From Ornithinibacillus sp047228935 (lineage in GTDB: Bacteria; Bacillota; Bacilli; Bacillales; Amphibacillaceae), in NCBI RefSeq assembly GCF_047228935.1, contig NZ_JBFEGG010000008.1, positions 1 to 64,000 on the forward strand: a DNA stretch of 64,000 nucleotides, given 5' to 3'. Shown in pieces: positions 61,279 to 64,000 of the stretch. The position numbers and the translations under genes were made by a program. How positions within the stretch are numbered: position 1 is the stretch's first letter; every line of letters starts with the position of its first letter. Below the pieces are notes generated by a model. It saw nothing but the letters and a program-made list of their open reading frames with translations. It had not been told where the DNA came from and made no database searches.

Positions 61279-61606
61279 TTATTTACTAATCTCAATACAA
61301 ACTGAACTAGATGACCAAACTGCTATTCAATTTCAAGAGGATTTATTAAAACAAATTCACACAACCGAAGCAACTGGAGTCGTGATTGATTTAACTTCCG
61401 TTGATGTGATTGACTCCTTTATTGCGAAGGTGTTAGGTGATGTAGTATCAATGTCAGACCTAATGGGGGCTAAAGTTGTCTTAACTGGTATTCAGCCAGC
61501 GGTTGCTATGACGTTAATTGAGTTGGGTATCCATCTGCAAAATGTTCCGACCGCTTTGGATCTTGAGCAAGGTTTACTCAAGCTGCATCAGGAATTGGGG
61601 GAATAG
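61250..61606 (+). CDS. rsbS: Stressosome antagonist RsbS
   Basis: A 118-residue single STAS domain protein (RIPILKLHNYLLISIQ, VVIDLTSVDVIDSFIAKVLGDVV with the phosphorylated Ser, VLTGIQPAVAMTLIELGI), nearly identical in motif to B. subtilis RsbS. It traps RsbT until phosphorylated. GTG 61250 gives the family start, so the longer frame from 61211 is not used; GGGAG lies about 11 bp upstream. Confidence 0.94.
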   Translation: MRIPILKLHNYLLISIQTELDDQTAIQFQEDLLKQIHTTEATGVVIDLTSVDVIDSFIAKVLGDVVSMSDLMGAKVVLTGIQPAVAMTLIELGIHLQNVPTALDLEQGLLKLHQELGE

Positions 61607-61609
61607 AAC

Positions 61610-62011
61610 ATGAAATCCCAATCCTGTGTGAAGATATTGAAAGAGTGGGATATTGTTGCTGCCCGTCAGATGGGGCGTGAAATCGCTAAAAACCTAGGTT
61701 TTGGTACGGTTGACCAAGCACGTATTACAACGGCAATATCCGAACTTGCTAGAAATATATATTTATATGCTGGCGAAGGTGAAATTTGCTTCGAAGTATT
61801 AGAATCCTTGGATCATAAAGGTATTTCTATAGTGGCAAAAGATAATGGCCCAGGAATTAGAGATTTAAGTCAGGTAATGGAAGATGGTTATTCAACATCT
61901 GGAGGACTTGGTGCGGGATTACCTGGTGTAAAACGACTAATGGATGAATTTGACATTGAATCTGAACTTGGTACAGGTACAAAAATAACAACCTCTAAAT
62001 GGGTTAGATAG
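61610..62011 (+). CDS. rsbT: Switch kinase RsbT
   Basis: A 133-residue GHKL-type serine/threonine kinase (ELARNIYLYAG N box, DNGPGIRDL G1 box, GGLGAGLPGVKRLMD G2 box). It phosphorylates RsbS and RsbR and, when released, activates the phosphatase RsbU. It starts 3 bp after rsbS. Confidence 0.95.
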   Translation: MKSQSCVKILKEWDIVAARQMGREIAKNLGFGTVDQARITTAISELARNIYLYAGEGEICFEVLESLDHKGISIVAKDNGPGIRDLSQVMEDGYSTSGGLGAGLPGVKRLMDEFDIESELGTGTKITTSKWVR

Positions 62012-62105
62012 TTAATCCATCTAAAGCTTCTTTATTATCAACAAAGATATGTCAACGGTTCGAACTTATTACATAGTTCCTAATAATAGAATAGGAGAGG
62101 CAAAT

Positions 62106-63116
62106 ATGGATACGAAAGACTTTGATGCTAGAAGTTATACCGATTTATTAAAGGGATATATAGAAACACAGGATGAGCGAGCGTTATATGGCGCTGAGCA
62201 AATTTCGAAATCCTTTATAAAAAATAATATTTTGCCGGAAGAAATTGTTAACTTACATATACAAGCATTATTAGAAATATCGCCTGAGCTACATGAAGAA
62301 ATTCATAAGTCCATGAATTTCTTATTAGAGGCGATGATTTCTTATGGGCTAGCCCATCAAGAGTACCAATTGCTTAGAGAAAAACAATTGGAGCTTAAAT
62401 CAGAAATCCATGTAGCCGCTCGAATGCAAAAAATGCTTCTAAAATCTGAAATTCCTAAAACGGATGAATTAGATATAGGTGTAATAAGTGTTCCAGCGAA
62501 CCAGATGAATGGAGATTATCATCATTTTGTAAAAGGGAAAGATGGGTCAATCAGTATAGCAATTGCAGACATTATTGGAAAGGGCATACCGGCTGCCCTT
62601 TCCATGTCTATGATTAAGTATGCAATGGACAGTTTTCCTGAAAGTGAAATGTCTACAGATGCTATCCTTGCTAGCTTGAATAGAGTGGTAGAACGAAATG
62701 TTGACCCGAGTATGTTCATCACAATGTTCTATGCACAATATAAACCGAAATCTGGGAAGCTCTATTATTCTTCAGCAGGACATGAACCAGGGTTTTTTTA
62801 TTGCAGTAAAGAAAAGCGATTTAAAGAGATTGAGGCAAAAGGTTTAGTGTTAGGTGTAAATGTTGATACAACCTACTCTCAATATGAGCAACATATAGAT
62901 AAGGGTGACATGATTATCTTATTAACTGACGGTGTTACCGAATGTAGAAAAGGCCAAGAATTCATTGAACGTGATGAGGTTTTAGATGTGATTAAGTCGT
63001 ATATACATTTGCCTTCACAAGAAATTGTAAATCATGTATACCGCCATTTTGAACGCTTACAAAATTTTCAATTACGGGATGATTTTACCTTAGTTATCAT
63101 TAAAAAAGTGGTTTAA
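62106..63116 (+). CDS. rsbU: Phosphoserine phosphatase RsbU
   Basis: A 336-residue PPM/PP2C-type phosphatase: N-terminal RsbT-binding domain (about 1-85), coiled linker (LREKQLELKSEIHVAARMQK), and phosphatase domain with metal Asp in IADIIGKGIPAA and LTDGVTECR. It dephosphorylates RsbV. ATG 62106 after ATAGGAGAGG; the upstream open frame is spurious. The stop codon lies inside the predicted sigma-B promoter. Confidence 0.94.
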   Translation: MDTKDFDARSYTDLLKGYIETQDERALYGAEQISKSFIKNNILPEEIVNLHIQALLEISPELHEEIHKSMNFLLEAMISYGLAHQEYQLLREKQLELKSEIHVAARMQKMLLKSEIPKTDELDIGVISVPANQMNGDYHHFVKGKDGSISIAIADIIGKGIPAALSMSMIKYAMDSFPESEMSTDAILASLNRVVERNVDPSMFITMFYAQYKPKSGKLYYSSAGHEPGFFYCSKEKRFKEIEAKGLVLGVNVDTTYSQYEQHIDKGDMIILLTDGVTECRKGQEFIERDEVLDVIKSYIHLPSQEIVNHVYRHFERLQNFQLRDDFTLVIIKKVV

Positions 63117-63136
63117 CTTACCGTCACATTGGGAAC
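63111..63136 (+). promoter_or_regulatory. Sigma-B promoter of rsbV-rsbW-sigB
   Basis: GTTTAA (63111-63116), 14 bp and GGGAAC (63131-63136) match the sigma-B consensus GTTTAA-N12-14-GGGTAT well. It overlaps the rsbU stop and stands before rsbV, as in B. subtilis, allowing sigma-B to amplify its own operon. Confidence 0.78.
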
Positions 63137-63184
63137 ATGTAACTACGGAACTGGAAAGATTATTAGTATTATGGGGGGAAAACT

Positions 63185-63517
63185 ATGAATCTACAAATCC
63201 AAATAGATGAAAGTCTTGATAAATCTATTGTTCATTTATCTGGAGAAATTGATGTGTATACAGCACCAAAGCTAAAAGATGCATTACTCCCACTAATTAT
63301 AGAACAAAAGACATATCTTGAAGTTGACTTAAAAGATGTGAATTATATGGATAGTACAGGGTTAGGCGTGTTTGTAAATGCTTTGAAATTATCAAAAGAG
63401 CATGAAAGTCAATTGACGCTTGTGAATATGCAAGATCGTGTGTTTCGGTTATTCCAGATAACTGGACTAGACGAAATAATGGATATAAACTCTACGATTC
63501 GAGGTGTGGATGAATAA
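63185..63517 (+). CDS. rsbV: Anti-anti-sigma factor RsbV
   Basis: A 110-residue STAS protein (VHLSGEIDVYTAPKLKDAL, DVNYMDSTGLGVFVNAL with the phosphorylated Ser). Dephosphorylated by RsbU, it binds RsbW and frees sigma-B. GGGGGG precedes the ATG. Adjacent to rsbW with no gap. Confidence 0.95.
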   Translation: MNLQIQIDESLDKSIVHLSGEIDVYTAPKLKDALLPLIIEQKTYLEVDLKDVNYMDSTGLGVFVNALKLSKEHESQLTLVNMQDRVFRLFQITGLDEIMDINSTIRGVDE

Positions 63518-63994
63518 ATGGAATCGTTTGATTTTATCGAAATGAAATTTCCTGCAAGACCAGAATACGTTGGTGTTATCCGATTATCCATTTCGGGTAT
63601 AGCCAACCGAATGGGCTTCACCTACGAAGATATTGATGACCTAAAGGTTTCTATTTCAGAAGCCGTAACCAATGTAGTTAATCATGCATATAGCGATGAT
63701 GATAATGGGGAAGTTACCATAGGTTTTGGCGTGTATGAAGATCGGATAGAAGTGATGGTAGCAGACCATGGTGGAAGTTTTAATCTAAATGAGATTAAGG
63801 CAAAAATTGGACCATATAACAGTGATGAGTCGATTGAAAACCTTCGAGAAGGGGGTTTTGGGCTGTTTTTGATCAATACGTTAATGGATAAAGTAGAAAT
63901 AAATAATCATTCAGGTGTCATTGTTTTGATGACAAAGTATCTTGAGAAACAAGAGGTGGGGTTTCATGACGACCACGTCTCAACCGAACAATAA
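63518..63994 (+). CDS. rsbW: Anti-sigma factor and kinase RsbW
   Basis: A 158-residue GHKL kinase (N box EAVTNVVNHAY, G1 VADHGGSFN, G2 GGFGLFLINTLMD) that binds sigma-B or phosphorylates RsbV. It starts directly after rsbV. Its last 29 bp overlap the start of sigB. Confidence 0.95.
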   Translation: MESFDFIEMKFPARPEYVGVIRLSISGIANRMGFTYEDIDDLKVSISEAVTNVVNHAYSDDDNGEVTIGFGVYEDRIEVMVADHGGSFNLNEIKAKIGPYNSDESIENLREGGFGLFLINTLMDKVEINNHSGVIVLMTKYLEKQEVGFHDDHVSTEQ

Positions 63995-64000
63995 GGGAGG
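63966..64000 (+). CDS. sigB: RNA polymerase sigma-B factor, first codons (cut by window edge)
   Basis: ATG 63966 follows AAGAGGTGGGG inside the end of rsbW, in another frame, and reads MTTTSQPNNKG before the window ends. Overlap of rsbW and sigB and the gene order are as in B. subtilis, so this is the N-terminus of sigB. Only 11 full codons are visible. Confidence 0.85.
   Translation, partial: MTTTSQPNNKG

Overview
The window is a low-GC, gene-dense chromosomal segment from an endospore-forming member of the Bacillaceae (Bacillota). Genus-level assignment is inference; the gene content and spacer repeats would fit an Oceanobacillus/Virgibacillus-like organism. The support is strong GGAGG ribosome sites, many TTG/GTG starts, sporulation-linked families (YteA, YppG), and a right end that follows the B. 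subtilis order cshA-ydbS-ydbT-(rhomboid)-acpS-ydcC-alr-ndoAI-ndoA-rsbR-rsbS-rsbT-rsbU-rsbV-rsbW-sigB. I saw no rRNA, tRNA, CRISPR array, prophage or transposase.

Layout. 0.1-7 kb: a quinone-type ring-cleavage dioxygenase under a perfect MhqR-like operator, a CwlK-like peptidase, a divergent PlsY paralogue with a DUF456 protein, a tubby-like protein, a DUF2512 protein, an archaeal-type prolyl-tRNA synthetase behind a T-box leader, and a YugO-like potassium channel. 7-11 kb: an M20 amidohydrolase followed by a complete polar amino acid ABC transporter, then glutathione peroxidase. 11-17 kb: TrhO, a cold-shock protein, a methyltransferase, a YkwC-like dehydrogenase, GNAT, YteA and zinc-ribbon proteins. 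17-21 kb: an HtrA protease divergent from a CssRS-like two-component system (secretion stress). 21-25 kb: TypA, a repeat-rich spacer, and a soluble PQQ/sorbosone-type dehydrogenase lipoprotein that appears to start at ATT. 25-31 kb: trehalose operon treP-treA-treR with two TreR operators and a cre site, then an oligo-1,6-glucosidase. 31-37 kb: small membrane proteins, thiolase, CapA lipoprotein, a PadR/membrane protein pair, DUF368 and a thioredoxin. 37-41 kb: VOC protein, then a two-component system with a PepSY-protein target carrying the same promoter box. 41-46 kb: phosphonate-type ABC transporter (phnD-phnC-phnE-phnE) plus a 5'-nucleotidase. 46-52 kb: YthPQ-like ABC exporter preceded by Pho-box-like repeats, YppG, carboxylesterase, DegV and a DMT transporter. 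52-64 kb: cshA to the first codons of sigB.

How it works together. Most of the window is housekeeping and stress physiology: the partner-switching cascade RsbR/S/T -> RsbU -> RsbV/RsbW controls sigma-B, with a likely sigma-B promoter at the rsbU stop codon; CssRS-like sensing probably controls HtrA; TreR and CcpA control trehalose use. I did not find a convincing wholly new multi-gene system. The most interesting signals are regulatory or structural: a dispersed GC-rich intergenic repeat family (four copies), an array of degenerate AAAAGGGA/TCCCTTTT hairpins, an ATT start codon, an EIIA-EIIB-EIIC trehalose permease, a shared two-component operator, and Pho-box-like repeats pointing at an ABC exporter rather than at the adjacent phn operon.
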